The notes: generated by a model from the sequence alone, not told the origin. Numbered from the stretch's first letter, positions 8,878 to 18,183 are shown. The stretch is 64,000 bases of DNA from Actinokineospora terrae (GCF_900111175.1 NZ_FOGI01000006.1:62001-126000), one strand, 5' to 3'. A program made the numbers and translations.

Positions 8878-9587
8878 CAGCTGCCCCCCGCCGCGAGCAG
8901 CACGATCGACACCTGACCGGCGGGCACCGCCGCGACCTGCCGGGCCGCCGTCTCCGACAGCTGCACGGACACCACCGTGTCCTGCCCGTTGAGTTGGGTG
9001 TTGACGCTGGTCACCACCGCAGGCCACACAACACCGCCCGAGCTGGGTGGGGTGCTCGCCGTCCCGGACGGGCCGGGTACGAACACCACCGACACCCGGG
9101 CTCCGGGCGAGACCTCGGCCGGGAACTGTCCGGGTTTGAGCGCGAGCGCGGCGATGCCTTGTCCCGCGGCAGGGACGGCGGCGGCGCCGACGTCCTCCGG
9201 GGTGAGCAGCGCCCCAGCCGACAGGCTCGTGGCCATCGGACGGCCGAGCACCGCGGCCGCCTGGTCCACCGGCACGACCGCGACGCCGGGGTCCACTGCG
9301 ACGTTGACCTGCCGCAGATCCTGTGTGGCCAGGACCTGTCCGACCGACACGGCGCGGGCCAGGGCGAGCACGGGCTGGCGGTCGCCGGAGCGCAGCGAGA
9401 TCAACACGAATGCACCGACGCAGACGAGCACGAGCAGCACCCCGAGCAGCAGGTACGGGACGCCGCGGCGGCGGCCCGGGGTGCGCAGCCGCGAGGCCGC
9501 CGACTTCTTCCCGTTCTCCACCCACCGGCCATCACCCGCCTTCGCGGACCTGCCGGAATCGGAGCGGAATGTGGTGTTGGCAGACAT
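8877..9587 (-). CDS. SAF-domain, CpaB-like pilus assembly protein
   Basis: A 236-residue protein. A polar N-terminus is followed by a membrane anchor (GVPYLLLGVLLVLVCVGAFV). A SAF domain begins around ALARAVSVGQVLATQDLRQV and continues with GRPMATSLSAGALLTPEDV, the RcpC/CpaB arrangement. The beta-rich C-terminal part includes ARVSVVFVPGPSG. ATG 9587 has GGAGG at a good distance. It is predicted to face the outside of the membrane and support the Tad pilus. Confidence 0.85.
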   Translation of the reverse strand: MSANTTFRSDSGRSAKAGDGRWVENGKKSAASRLRTPGRRRGVPYLLLGVLLVLVCVGAFVLISLRSGDRQPVLALARAVSVGQVLATQDLRQVNVAVDPGVAVVPVDQAAAVLGRPMATSLSAGALLTPEDVGAAAVPAAGQGIAALALKPGQFPAEVSPGARVSVVFVPGPSGTASTPPSSGGVVWPAVVTSVNTQLNGQDTVVSVQLSETAARQVAAVPAGQVSIVLLAAGGS

Positions 9588-9687
9588 GCCGAACCTCCAG
9601 AAGGCATGGGGGTAGCCCGCCGCGACGCCGACACCGGCGCGCGGAACAGAGAGCAACGTTTACGTGCGGAGAGTCAGACCGTGATGG

Positions 9688-10704
9688 TCAGCCGCCGCCG
9701 TTGTTGAGCACCTGAGACTCGGCCACCCGGAACACCGCAGTCCCAGTCGTGGTCAAGTCCGGAAAGACCCCGCCCTGGCCCGCCCCCGACCAGGAAACCC
9801 GCCAGTGCACCGTCGCCGACACCACATACACCTGCCCCGGCAAGCTGGTCGACGAACGCCGATAGACGTGACCACAGGTCGGCGACGCCGCCCTCGGGTC
9901 ACCGCCAGCCTGGTAGGACGTGCCGGGACCGGTGCACGTGACCGTGGAGCCGTCGCCCATCACCCAGGACACCGAGGTCGGCGTCGCGACCGCGGTCACC
10001 GACACCCCCGGCACCGACGCCGTGGCAGACACCGGCCGCCAGCTGCCGGTCAGCCACAGCCACGTCGGCAGGTTCACCAGCTGCTCACCCGTGGGGCTCG
10101 CCGCGATCGCGGGCGAGGGCAGCCGCAACTGCCGGCGCGCGACCCGCGACAGCTCCGCCGGGGACGGCAACAACGCCTCGCCCGGCGCCTGGCCGTCAGC
10201 CATCCACACCGGGGACCGGTACATCCCGTGCGCCACACCCTCGGTGTCGCACGTCCACACGTACCACGCACCCGCGCCCTGACCCGGCTGCGCAGCCCTC
10301 GCTACTGCGGGGCGCGGCATCGCGGCCTGGACGACTCCACCGAGTGCGACGGGACGGTGGTAGGCCGCGCTGATCACGCCACCGGCCGGAGGCTGGAAGT
10401 CGCTACGCACGTACGAGCAGTTGGCCACGCTGTTACCGCCGCCGCTGCTGGTATCGCCCGACCCGCCCTGCCCACCACCGCCAGCGCCGGCACCCGGGCG
10501 ATGCGGGGTACCGCCGTGCCCAGACGACCCACCCGGAGACCCACCGCCGCCATTACTGCCCGCCTCCAGCTCACACGCGGGGGTGGGGACCTGTCCGCAG
10601 TCAGTGCTTCCCCAGCCGGTGTCCGCCAGCGCGGGCGAACCAGTCCCGACAAGGGCGAGCGCCGCGATGCCAGCGATGATCGATAAGCGCTTCTTGGTCA
10701 GCAT
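9688..10704 (-). CDS. Secreted Tad-locus protein with Gly-rich linker
   Basis: A 338-residue exported protein. The signal peptide is clear: KKR, then LSIIAGIAALALVGTGSPALA. A Gly/Ser-rich linker (~residues 48-90) precedes a domain with YVWTCDTEGVAHGMYRSPVW and LPTWLWLTGSWRPVSATASV. A second beta-rich part has a Cys pair (VTCTGPGTSY, SPTCGHVYRRS). Homologues near actinomycete pili are often labelled ATP/GTP-binding protein, but no P-loop is seen here. It overlaps the lipoprotein gene by seven bases and may be a surface or adhesin component. Confidence 0.82.
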   Translation of the reverse strand: MLTKKRLSIIAGIAALALVGTGSPALADTGWGSTDCGQVPTPACELEAGSNGGGGSPGGSSGHGGTPHRPGAGAGGGGQGGSGDTSSGGGNSVANCSYVRSDFQPPAGGVISAAYHRPVALGGVVQAAMPRPAVARAAQPGQGAGAWYVWTCDTEGVAHGMYRSPVWMADGQAPGEALLPSPAELSRVARRQLRLPSPAIAASPTGEQLVNLPTWLWLTGSWRPVSATASVPGVSVTAVATPTSVSWVMGDGSTVTCTGPGTSYQAGGDPRAASPTCGHVYRRSSTSLPGQVYVVSATVHWRVSWSGAGQGGVFPDLTTTGTAVFRVAESQVLNNGGG

Positions 10705-11285
10705 GTCCCCACCTCGTGAACGCCGTAATCAGAGATCTTCCACGAGCCGTCAGATTGCTTCTCGGCGATCGCGTTGATCGCGTGCCGTCCGCCCGGCTCC
10801 TTGTCCGCGAGCTCCCCGGTGTCGGCCCGGTATTTCAACCAGTTCGTCGAATCACCGCAGTCGGACACAATGATCTTCTTCGGTTCCGTCGCGGGCTCTA
10901 CCGAGGACACGGTCGGACTCAGCACCGGCTCGCCCTTGGTCACCAGCCCGTTGTAGTGATCGGCGTACAAGCCCCGCGACAGGTTCGTCAACGCGACCCC
11001 CGTCGCATGCACCCCGAGCTTCACCGACTGCCAATCGGAGGTGTGCCCGGCCTCCACGAAGTCCGCCCACATCCCTCGATAGGCGGCCAAAGCGGCCTCT
11101 TTGGCCTGCTCGGCCAGCGGCACCATTGAATCGGCCTCCGTGGTCGATGAGCTCGTCGCAGTGGGTCCAGGCACCCTGGACGACGGGCTGGTTGAGCCCC
11201 CAGGACTACACGCCACCAGGGCTGCGGCAGTCAGCAACCCGACGGTCACGCGGTCGCGCCAAGATCGAACCATCCGTCGTGTCAC
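10698..11285 (-). CDS. Predicted lipoprotein of the Tad locus
   Basis: A 195-residue protein with a lipoprotein signal: basic start (MTRRMVRSWRDR), hydrophobic VTVGLLTAAALVAC with the lipidated Cys in LVAC, then a Ser/Thr-rich linker. The mature part (EAALAAYRGMWADFVEAGHT, DWQSVKLGVHATGVALTNLS) resembles small actinobacterial lipoproteins of unknown function. GTG 11285 is the likely start; ATG 11273 is an alternative. It is the first gene of the minus-strand pilus operon. Confidence 0.82.
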   Translation of the reverse strand: MTRRMVRSWRDRVTVGLLTAAALVACSPGGSTSPSSRVPGPTATSSSTTEADSMVPLAEQAKEAALAAYRGMWADFVEAGHTSDWQSVKLGVHATGVALTNLSRGLYADHYNGLVTKGEPVLSPTVSSVEPATEPKKIIVSDCGDSTNWLKYRADTGELADKEPGGRHAINAIAEKQSDGSWKISDYGVHEVGTC

Positions 11286-11531
11286 AGGTGCACCGATCCC
11301 TTCCGAACGATCCCTTTTGACTCACCGACCATAGGTTTACACCCCGACCCCCGGCAGACGGGAAAGTCGGAATGTGCTGACTTTGAAGTCGGTATGCCAC
11401 TCCCTCGCTCTAGTTCACCCGCTTGGACTAAAGTCGCTCGCGACCACAACTTCTGTGCGTGTTACTCACGGCGACCGGTTCGCCAAACTGGAGCCAAGAC
11501 AGCTACAAGGAGTGATAGGCGGTAAGAGGCA

Positions 11532-12170
11532 TTGACTTCCACAGAAATGATTGCTTCCTGGGCGGCGCTCGGCACCGCGAGCGGCGGTGCGCTCGGCGCG
11601 ATGACACGAAGAACGCTGCGAACACGAGCTTTCGGATGGCGAGCCTGGATAATATCGGCCGTCCTGACTGGGATCCTGTTCGCCGCGTTGACCTCGCGGA
11701 TTGGCCAGGACCACGTCTTGCTGCCCTTCAGCTACCTAGCCGCTGTGCTCGTCCCTCTTGCGGCGGTGGACCTGGCGGAGCGACGGCTGCCAAGCGCGAT
11801 GCTCCTACCCAGCTACGCCATCCTCGGGGCCAGCCTGACTACTGTCGCCGTCCTCGACGCCCGGTATGAGAGTCTGGCAAGGTCGTTGATCACCATGGCA
11901 GCACTCGCTGCGGCCTACCTCGTGCTAGCGCTGGCAACAGGAGGCTTGGGAGCAGGCGACGTCAAACTCGCAGGTCTCCTGGGTCTCGCCCTTGGCTGGA
12001 TCAGTTGGCAGGCCGTGCTGACCGGCACCATCCTCGGCTGGCTACTGGCAGCGACCGCCAGGCTGGCGCTCCGTGCATCCCGGCGAATCGAGCGTGATAC
12101 GCCGACTCCCCTCGGCCCACACCTAGCTCTGGGAGCCATAGCCGCAGTGATCTTTACCGGCATGGGTTGA
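11532..12170 (+). CDS. Prepilin peptidase (A24 aspartic membrane protease)
   Basis: A 212-residue polytopic membrane protein with about six hydrophobic segments. Both catalytic-aspartate regions of A24 peptidases are present: AAVDLAERRLP and the signature GLGAGDVKLAGLLGLALGW (GxGD). It is transcribed away from the pilus operon and would cleave the leader of the small pilin and pseudopilins. The start is uncertain: TTG at 11532 has AGAGG very close, ATG at 11547 has it rather far, and an AAGGAG lies further upstream. Confidence 0.9.
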   Translation: MTSTEMIASWAALGTASGGALGAMTRRTLRTRAFGWRAWIISAVLTGILFAALTSRIGQDHVLLPFSYLAAVLVPLAAVDLAERRLPSAMLLPSYAILGASLTTVAVLDARYESLARSLITMAALAAAYLVLALATGGLGAGDVKLAGLLGLALGWISWQAVLTGTILGWLLAATARLALRASRRIERDTPTPLGPHLALGAIAAVIFTGMG

Positions 12171-12193
12171 GGCTTTGACGGCGACCAGCGCCT

Positions 12194-12706
12194 TCAGCAG
12201 GTTGCCCGGCCCTGGTGCTCGCAGTACGCCGCAGTTGTGGAGTCGAGTGCCGCGTTGGCGCGTAGGAGTCGGTCGGCGAGGGCTGGTCCGAGCATGGTCA
12301 CCGCCTTGGCGATGCCTACAAAGGCGAACTCGCTGATCTCTGGGTCTTTGATCTGGAGGTCGAGCACGTCAGCGGCTGACAGTTGTCCACCGTCGAACAC
12401 GAAGGCCAGCAAGTCGTCCCACGGACCGTCCGGCGGGACCCAGTCGAGCGCGAGCAGCCGACCCGCGGTCACCTCGAGGCCGAGTTCTTCGCGCAGCTCA
12501 CGCTCCGCCGCGCTCCGAGGTGCTTCATTGCTTTCGACCATGCCGCCCGGCAGGTCCCATCCGTCTTTGTATGTCGGGTTGACCAACAAGACGCTCCCCG
12601 CCTCGTCCCGGATGATCAGGTCAGCGGCCACCCGCTTGCGTGCTTGGCGCGCGTTGCCCTCCGCGTAGTAGGCGAACCGAGCCTCGTCCTCACCTAGATC
12701 GGCCAC
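12194..12706 (-). CDS. Nudix hydrolase
   Basis: A 170-residue Nudix-fold protein. The Nudix box is complete: GGMVESNEAPRSAAERE continuing RELREELGL, with the metal-binding Glu residues. Upstream is VLLVNPTYKDGWDLPGG, typical of the fold. GTG 12706 is chosen because the preceding in-frame residues are Arg-rich and the gene then overlaps the XRE-TPR regulator end by 13 bases. The substrate is a nucleoside diphosphate derivative by family, not identifiable further. It is probably co-expressed with the regulator. Confidence 0.87.
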   Translation of the reverse strand: MADLGEDEARFAYYAEGNARQARKRVAADLIIRDEAGSVLLVNPTYKDGWDLPGGMVESNEAPRSAAERELREELGLEVTAGRLLALDWVPPDGPWDDLLAFVFDGGQLSAADVLDLQIKDPEISEFAFVGIAKAVTMLGPALADRLLRANAALDSTTAAYCEHQGRATC

Positions 12707-13896
12707 GCCTCGTCTATACCAGACCTCTGGGCGCCCGTCACACTCGCTGCGGCTGCCAGAAACTCGGCGCGTTCGGCTGAGACCGGAGCACCTCGCAAGG
12801 CCATACCCAACGCACCGAGCTTGGCCACGGCACGACCGGACTTCAGCGAGCCCGCCGCGGCGCACACCTCGGTGCCCACCATCGCGGCCTCCTGGGAGCG
12901 GGCTGTGCGGACGAGCACCGCGGCCAAGGTGATCCGCGCGAAGACCAGGCTGCGAACGCGGTCATCATTGGACCGAAGTCGGATCGCCTCTCGCGCGCTG
13001 GCCTCGGCTTCACCGAGCTCTCCGAGATGGAGGAAACTGAGGGCGGCCTCGCTGGCCAGTGCGCCTTCGTCAAAGCCCGCGATCCACCGAGCATGCCCAC
13101 TACCAACGGCTAGATCCAGCGACCGTTGCGACGCGTCGAGTGCCTCTATACAGGCCGCACGATCACCCAACTGGGCTAGGGCGCGAGCCCTCATGGCATG
13201 GAGCCGCGCTTCCAGTCGAAGAGCGTCCTCCGCGGCGCGCACCCGCTGCAACCCCTTCTCCGCCATGCGCATACCGTCGACCGGCTGACCGTGCTCGACA
13301 GCCAGGTGCGCCATAGAAGCGCATGCGTTGGCCGTCAGGGCATCGTCATCACCGCCCAGCGACAAGCGGAGTGCCCGGTCGAAGTAGCCTCGTGCGGCTT
13401 GGTCGTCACCGGTGTCGTGGGCCATCCATCCCGCGATGCCGGTCACCGACGCCGCTGCCGCGAACAGTTGTCGCGCAGAAATACCAGCGGTGGAAACGAC
13501 GAGCTGGGGCGCGACTTGCGTCGCCAAGTACGTCGACACCGAGCCGTACAGAGCGCCGCCACCGAGCCTGCGGTCGGCAGTCTGGATCTGTTGAGTCGCA
13601 TCATGGATGCGCTCCACAACGTCCCCGCCCGTCAAGGGGTGAAACACCACTGACCCGACATTTCCTAGATCGAAACTAGCCTGAGAAGGGCCAGCTTCGA
13701 GGAGTGCCACCAGGTCGTAAAGTGGCAGCGTCAGCGCGTCCGCTAGTCGACGCCGGATCCCCGGCGTGGGTACCTGGGCGCCCAGCTCCCACCGCGCTAC
13801 CGTGGAGCGCTCTACCCCCAACGCCTCAGCCAAGGTCTCCTGTGTAAATCCCATCGCAACTCTGCGCTGAGCCAATGCACGCCGTCGCGTTGCCAT
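12694..13896 (-). CDS. XRE-family regulator with TPR-like C-terminal domain
   Basis: A 400-residue protein. Residues ~5-60 form an XRE helix-turn-helix (GFTQETLAEALGVERSTVAR, WELGAQVPTP). The remainder is helical repeats of tetratricopeptide type (ARGYFDRALRLSLGG, ACIEALDASQRSLDLAVG). ATG 13896 follows GGGGATGTC; 13 extra in-frame codons to 13935 were rejected as not conserved-looking. This architecture is frequent in actinomycetes, where ligand or peptide binding to the TPR part is presumed. It overlaps the downstream Nudix gene, suggesting a two-gene operon. Confidence 0.85.
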   Translation of the reverse strand: MATRRRALAQRRVAMGFTQETLAEALGVERSTVARWELGAQVPTPGIRRRLADALTLPLYDLVALLEAGPSQASFDLGNVGSVVFHPLTGGDVVERIHDATQQIQTADRRLGGGALYGSVSTYLATQVAPQLVVSTAGISARQLFAAAASVTGIAGWMAHDTGDDQAARGYFDRALRLSLGGDDDALTANACASMAHLAVEHGQPVDGMRMAEKGLQRVRAAEDALRLEARLHAMRARALAQLGDRAACIEALDASQRSLDLAVGSGHARWIAGFDEGALASEAALSFLHLGELGEAEASAREAIRLRSNDDRVRSLVFARITLAAVLVRTARSQEAAMVGTEVCAAAGSLKSGRAVAKLGALGMALRGAPVSAERAEFLAAAASVTGAQRSGIDEAWPI

Positions 13897-14355
13897 GACA
13901 TCCCCATCCCCACGCCGATGCCCCGATCGTGCCACATTTCACGACGACGTCGCCAGGGGGCATCAAGGCGCTGAACTGGGACAACAGCCCCTCGGCACCA
14001 CCGAAGCCCGACAAAGTCAATCTGATTCACCCGAATGAACTATCCGATCAACACCAGCGCCCGCAGAACCGATGCCCGGCAGCACCCATGGCCAGGGAAT
14101 CTCGGTCTGACATGGCAATTCTCGGGGACACACCGAGGGCATGGGTCCAAAGTCTTCCGCGAAGAATGCGTTGCGGCGATAGCGACGCCACAAGGACGCC
14201 ACAACGTTGTTGCATTGCCGCTCTGTCGCGACCGCGACCGTCGTCCTAATTTGGTGGACACAACACGGGGCGCCGTCACGGTCCCACGAGTTGACAACCG
14301 ATCAATATCAACGTCGCGTGGATTGGCTACGCGGCAGAAGTGTGAGGCTCCACAA
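13897..14355. other. Intergenic region between divergent genes
   Basis: About 460 bases separate the XRE-TPR gene (minus) from a small plus-strand gene. The stretch is less GC-rich than its neighbours and has no convincing reading frame. It should hold promoters for both directions; I could not pick out confident -35/-10 boxes. Confidence 0.5.
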
Positions 14356-14607
14356 ATGTATGCCCCAACTCTCGATGTCTACGCGAAGGTCACCACCGGC
14401 TGCCCGATCTCATACGAGACCACCACCGCGGGCGAGACCGAGTTCACCCTCGGCGGCCGCATGAACGGAGCCGTGGTGCTCACCTTCACCGGCGCCACCC
14501 TCCACGACTTCCTCGCCGTGGCCACCAAGGCGACGACGGCGTCCGACCAGCCCGCGACTGCCGAGTCCCCGTCGGACGGGGGCATGAGCGCTCACCACGC
14601 CGAGTAG
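14356..14607 (+). CDS. Small hypothetical protein
   Basis: An 83-residue protein beginning MYAPTLDVYAKVTTGC, with a beta-rich middle (EFTLGGRMNGAVVLTFTG) and a polar tail. ATG 14356 is preferred because sequence before it in the same frame is atypical. Codon use is actinomycete-like. It opens a run of four small plus-strand genes ending with two XRE-type proteins. No family recognised. Confidence 0.6.
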   Translation: MYAPTLDVYAKVTTGCPISYETTTAGETEFTLGGRMNGAVVLTFTGATLHDFLAVATKATTASDQPATAESPSDGGMSAHHAE

Positions 14608-14729
14608 GGCGCTGAGGTGGTCCTCGCCCGGCCTGCTTGCCGAGCTGGGCGAGGACGTCTCCTCGGCTAGGTTCCGGCGCTACGTCGTCGGCCCGCGTGA
14701 CCTCTGCGAGAGGCCGGAGGAAGTCCTTC

Positions 14730-15071
14730 ATGCCCCCGACAGACACGGTGGCGGTTGCCGCCTATCCCGAACTCCAGCACCTGATCGACGTCCGTGACGC
14801 AGGCTGGGTGTTCAGCCCCACCCTCGACGACGACGGCGTCACCCAGATCTACGGGTTCCGCCACTGGCCCGGCGGATGGATCGACCTGCTTGTCATCCAC
14901 CACTCCACCAACACCGCCGCCGCCCGCGCCACCCACGACGGCGGCCTGGTCTGGAACCGGACCGGAACCCTCGTTGACGTCATCGACCAACTCGTCGACC
15001 TACCCGACCCACACGACCCTCTCGCCCCGCGGCTCGTCATCGGCCGCGTGCCGACTCTCTGGACACCGTGA
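14730..15071 (+). CDS. Hypothetical protein
   Basis: A 113-residue protein (MPPTDTVAVAAYPELQ, then VTQIYGFRHWPGGWIDLLVI and VDVIDQLVDLPDPHDPLAPR) without signal peptide or membrane segment. The start has GGAGG eight bases upstream. Its stop is one base before the next start, so it is almost certainly co-transcribed with the XRE gene that follows. Function unknown; the alternating hydrophobic pattern suggests a compact alpha/beta domain. Confidence 0.72.
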   Translation: MPPTDTVAVAAYPELQHLIDVRDAGWVFSPTLDDDGVTQIYGFRHWPGGWIDLLVIHHSTNTAAARATHDGGLVWNRTGTLVDVIDQLVDLPDPHDPLAPRLVIGRVPTLWTP

Positions 15072-15072
15072 C

Positions 15073-15537
15073 ATGCCGACCACACAGCAAGCCCACAATT
15101 GGAGCGAAGTAGCCAGCACCATCCAGCACCGCATGACCACACTCGGCCTGAGCGAACGGCAACTCGCCGCGCGATCCCGGGTCTCCCTCACGACAGTCAA
15201 GGAACTCGCCCGCAACACCGCCCAACGGCACCGCCATCACCTCACACTCTCGCGCCTGTCTCGAACTCTCGGGCTCGATCTCGACCACCTCAGAGAACTG
15301 GCCGACCAACCCGCCTTTGTGCCCGAACCTGAGCTCCAGGCGGAACTCGACCACGCCGACCTCACACCCCGCCTGCGCACCCTCATCCTCGACATGCTCG
15401 CCGGGACCCGCACCGAACTCCGCGAGGTCCGTGCCGAACACAACAAGCTGAAGCGTGCCGTGCAGACACAACTCGGCCACGTCGAAACCCTCATCGCGAA
15501 CAGCAGAACCCTGTCCGCCAACACACCCGCACAATGA
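15073..15537 (+). CDS. Small XRE-family protein with C-terminal helix
   Basis: A 154-residue protein. Residues ~15-70 form a helix-turn-helix (LGLSERQLAARSRVSLTTVK, LARNTAQRHRHHLTLSRLSR). A C-terminal helical stretch (LDMLAGTRTELREVRAEHNK) looks like a short coiled coil. It overlaps the next, similar XRE gene by four bases. The two may form a hetero-oligomeric regulator; that is inference. Confidence 0.78.
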   Translation: MPTTQQAHNWSEVASTIQHRMTTLGLSERQLAARSRVSLTTVKELARNTAQRHRHHLTLSRLSRTLGLDLDHLRELADQPAFVPEPELQAELDHADLTPRLRTLILDMLAGTRTELREVRAEHNKLKRAVQTQLGHVETLIANSRTLSANTPAQ

Positions 15538-15917
15538 AGCAGCCGACCACAGGCTGGGCGGCAGTCGCACACGCCCTCGACACACGACTCCGCGAACTGC
15601 GCTGGCACCAAAACGAACTCGCCAGACGCTCCGACGTCTCCCAAGCGATCATCCGCGAACTGCAATACAACTCCATCGAACGCAACCGCAGCAAACGAAC
15701 GCTGGAAGCCCTCTCCATCGCCCTCGGCTGGCACCCCGACCACCTCCACGCCATCCTCCACGGCACCACCCCGCCACACCCCGACGAATCCGAAGACGCC
15801 CCACACGTTCTGGCACCCCGACTGGACGCCATCGAACAACGCATGAACGCGATGTCCACAACACTCCACGACCTGCGAATCGACCTCGCTCTACTCCTGC
15901 ACCACATCCGCAAGTAG
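15534..15917 (+). CDS. Small XRE-family protein, partner of the preceding gene
   Basis: A 127-residue protein with an N-terminal helix-turn-helix (LRWHQNELARRSDVSQAIIR, then LEALSIALGWHPDHL) and a C-terminal helix (LDAIEQRMNAMSTTLHDLRI). Same layout and length class as the gene it overlaps by ATGA, so the two look like diverged duplicates. Probably DNA-binding; target unknown. Confidence 0.78.
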   Translation: MKQPTTGWAAVAHALDTRLRELRWHQNELARRSDVSQAIIRELQYNSIERNRSKRTLEALSIALGWHPDHLHAILHGTTPPHPDESEDAPHVLAPRLDAIEQRMNAMSTTLHDLRIDLALLLHHIRK

Positions 15918-16259
15918 TAGAAGCCGCACACGCTGCAGACCTGCTGCACGTCGCCGACCTCCTACGACTTGAGGCGCCGCAAGCTATCGGGAGGGGTGGC
16001 GACCAGAGTGGCCACATGTCCACGCAACGCACAGGTAGGCCCTGCTGGCAGGCCCTGACCCCGCAGACAGGCCCCGCCGAGGCGGCCTCACCCAAAGACA
16101 ATCAGAGCGCACAGTCGAACCAGCGCCCGCGTGGCGTGATCGTCACCGGTGCCCGAGTCATCCCCTGCCAATGCCTGCGCCGCTGATCGCGGTCGCTCCG
16201 ACACTCCAGCGGCGTGCGAGCCCAGGCCGGTCGCGTGTGCCAATGGATGGCGTAGGAGT
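15918..16259. other. Non-coding stretch
   Basis: About 340 bases between the second small XRE gene and the HAD gene. Reading frames here are short and Arg/Ala-rich with no recognisable domain. A GTAGGAG just before 16260 serves the HAD gene. Nothing else identified. Confidence 0.45.
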
Positions 16260-16913
16260 ATGGGGGTCGTGATCGCAGTGGTGTTCGATGTCGGCGAGAC
16301 CTTGTTGGACGACTCGCGTGAATGGGGAGCGTGGGCGGACTGGGTCGGTGTACCCCGCCACACGTTCTCCGCTGTTCTCGGGGCGGTGACTGCCGAGGGT
16401 CGGAACAACGTCGAGACCTTCCAGTACTTCAAGCCCGGGTTCGACCTTGCCCGCGAACGCCGACTCCGAGAGGAAGCCGGGATCGGTGAGTCCATCCAGG
16501 ACAGTGACCTGTACGCCGACGTCCGGCCGGGCTTGGCCGCGTTGCGCGAACATGGCCTGTGGGTCGGCATCGCAGGCAACCAGACCGCCCACGCCGCTAC
16601 CCTGCTCCGCCGCCTGGACCTCCCCGTGGACGCGATCGCGACTTCGGGCGAATGGGGCGTTGCCAAGCCCTCGTCCCGGTTCTTCGAGCGTGTCGCGGAT
16701 ATGGTGCCCCACCACTGCACCGAGACCGTCTACGTGGGCGACCACCGGGACTACGACATCGTGGCCGCGAAGGCCGCAGGGTGCAAGACAGCACTGATCA
16801 AGCGTGGTCCCTGGGGCTACCTGTGGGCCGAGGATCCGCTGGTGCGCCGCGACGCGGACTGGATCATCGACTCCCTGCTCGACCTACCCGACCTGCTCAG
16901 CGACCTGAACTGA
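16260..16913 (+). CDS. HAD-family hydrolase (phosphatase-like)
   Basis: A 217-residue haloacid-dehalogenase-type protein. Motif I is VVFDVGETLLDDS (nucleophile Asp), motif II lies near IAGNQTAHA, the Lys of motif III is in GEWGVAKPSSRFF, and motif IV is VYVGDHRDYDIVAAKAAG. It likely acts on a phosphate ester in the cytoplasm; substrate unknown. ATG 16260 lies very close to GGAG, so GTG 16269 could be the true start. Its stop is one base from the stop of the convergent XRE-TPR gene. Confidence 0.87.
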   Translation: MGVVIAVVFDVGETLLDDSREWGAWADWVGVPRHTFSAVLGAVTAEGRNNVETFQYFKPGFDLARERRLREEAGIGESIQDSDLYADVRPGLAALREHGLWVGIAGNQTAHAATLLRRLDLPVDAIATSGEWGVAKPSSRFFERVADMVPHHCTETVYVGDHRDYDIVAAKAAGCKTALIKRGPWGYLWAEDPLVRRDADWIIDSLLDLPDLLSDLN

Positions 16914-16914
16914 C

Positions 16915-18183
16915 TCAGCGCGCCCGGGCCCACGCGGCGAGGTCTATCAGCCCGGATCCCGCGGCGCTGTGGGTGCGCAGCAAGGTCGAGAGGGTCTGGC
17001 GGACCTGGGGATGCGCGCGAGTGTGTTCCGGCGCGGCCTGGCGAGCGGCCAGCAGACACAGGTAGGCGTCCTCGTGGCGGCCCAGCATGAGTTGGGCGCG
17101 GGCAAGGTCGATGAAGTAGTGGGAACGACGCTCAGCGGGCAAGGTCTCGGGCGGCAGCCACCCCGCCGCTCGTTCGATCCTGGTCGGCTCGCGTAGTTCC
17201 ACAGCGACGGCGAGTTCGTGGATGCGCAGCGAGTCAGGACCGAACGCGGTACCCAGATAGACACCCTCGGGTACAACGGACGCCGCACGGCGGGCTTCGC
17301 GCAGGTGGTCGGCAGCCCGGTCCGCCTTGCCCGCCCGGCCCGCGACGACAGCGGCCCGCATGTGGAGCGCGCCCAGCGAGGCGTGCGCGGCAGCGGAATC
17401 GAGCAACGGGACGCGGTCCAAAGCGTGCTCGAGAGCACGGGCCGCAGTGCCCAGATCCCCGCTGGCGAAGAACGTCTCTGTCCGCACATACGCGACAGCG
17501 GCCACCAACAGTGGGTCCTCAGCACACTGGGCGGCTGTACGCATCAGGTCAATCAACCGCGCCGACAGATCTAGATAGCCGAACTTGAAGGCCACTCCGT
17601 CAGCGGCGCGCAGAGCCAACGTCAACAAGGCAGCCGTCCGACGCCGACCGGCCACGTCACTAAGCTGGTTCGCCCTCGCCAGCTCGGTGATGAGGTCAGG
17701 CAGACGACGAGCGAGCCCGCCATACCGCGACTGCACCCTATCATCACTGGCACGCACGATCTCGCCTTGGAGATCAGCGATCGACCTCGTAGGTCCATCA
17801 TCCGGCATGTCCAAGCCGTCAAGCGCACGACGCAGACGCGGAACGGCAGCATGCACAACATCAACCTCGGCGACCAGTGCGCGTTCACCGGCACCGCCGT
17901 CCACGGACAACTCAATTCGTGACAGGGCCATACTCACAACCGGAGCGGAGGCCGCTCTGCCAGAACGCACGGTGGCGCTGTCGAGCAAGACCTCCAGGTG
18001 GCCGAGGGAGACCTTCAGAGCATGGGCCAACGCAGGCCTCTGCCACGCCTGCGGTGACTGAACCCCACGCTCCCAACGACCAACAGTGGTCCGCTCCACC
18101 TCCAACGCGGTTGCGAGGCTCTCCTGAGTGAATCCAGCAGTTGCCCGGGCGGCGGCCAGAGGGGAATTGGGCCGGGCAGCCAT
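16915..18183 (-). CDS. XRE-family regulator with TPR-like C-terminal domain
   Basis: A 422-residue protein of the same type as the one at 12694. The helix-turn-helix is at residues ~8-65 (AAARATAGFTQESLATALEV, ERTTVGRWERGVQSPQ). The rest is helical repeats (TAARALEHALDRVPLLDSAA, ARAQLMLGRHEDAYLCLLAA). ATG 18183 has AGAGGTGG upstream; the 87 extra in-frame codons to 18444 are not protein-like. It is probably a sensor-type transcription factor; its own upstream region (18184-18565) is the natural target. Confidence 0.85.
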   Translation of the reverse strand: MAARPNSPLAAARATAGFTQESLATALEVERTTVGRWERGVQSPQAWQRPALAHALKVSLGHLEVLLDSATVRSGRAASAPVVSMALSRIELSVDGGAGERALVAEVDVVHAAVPRLRRALDGLDMPDDGPTRSIADLQGEIVRASDDRVQSRYGGLARRLPDLITELARANQLSDVAGRRRTAALLTLALRAADGVAFKFGYLDLSARLIDLMRTAAQCAEDPLLVAAVAYVRTETFFASGDLGTAARALEHALDRVPLLDSAAAHASLGALHMRAAVVAGRAGKADRAADHLREARRAASVVPEGVYLGTAFGPDSLRIHELAVAVELREPTRIERAAGWLPPETLPAERRSHYFIDLARAQLMLGRHEDAYLCLLAARQAAPEHTRAHPQVRQTLSTLLRTHSAAGSGLIDLAAWARAR

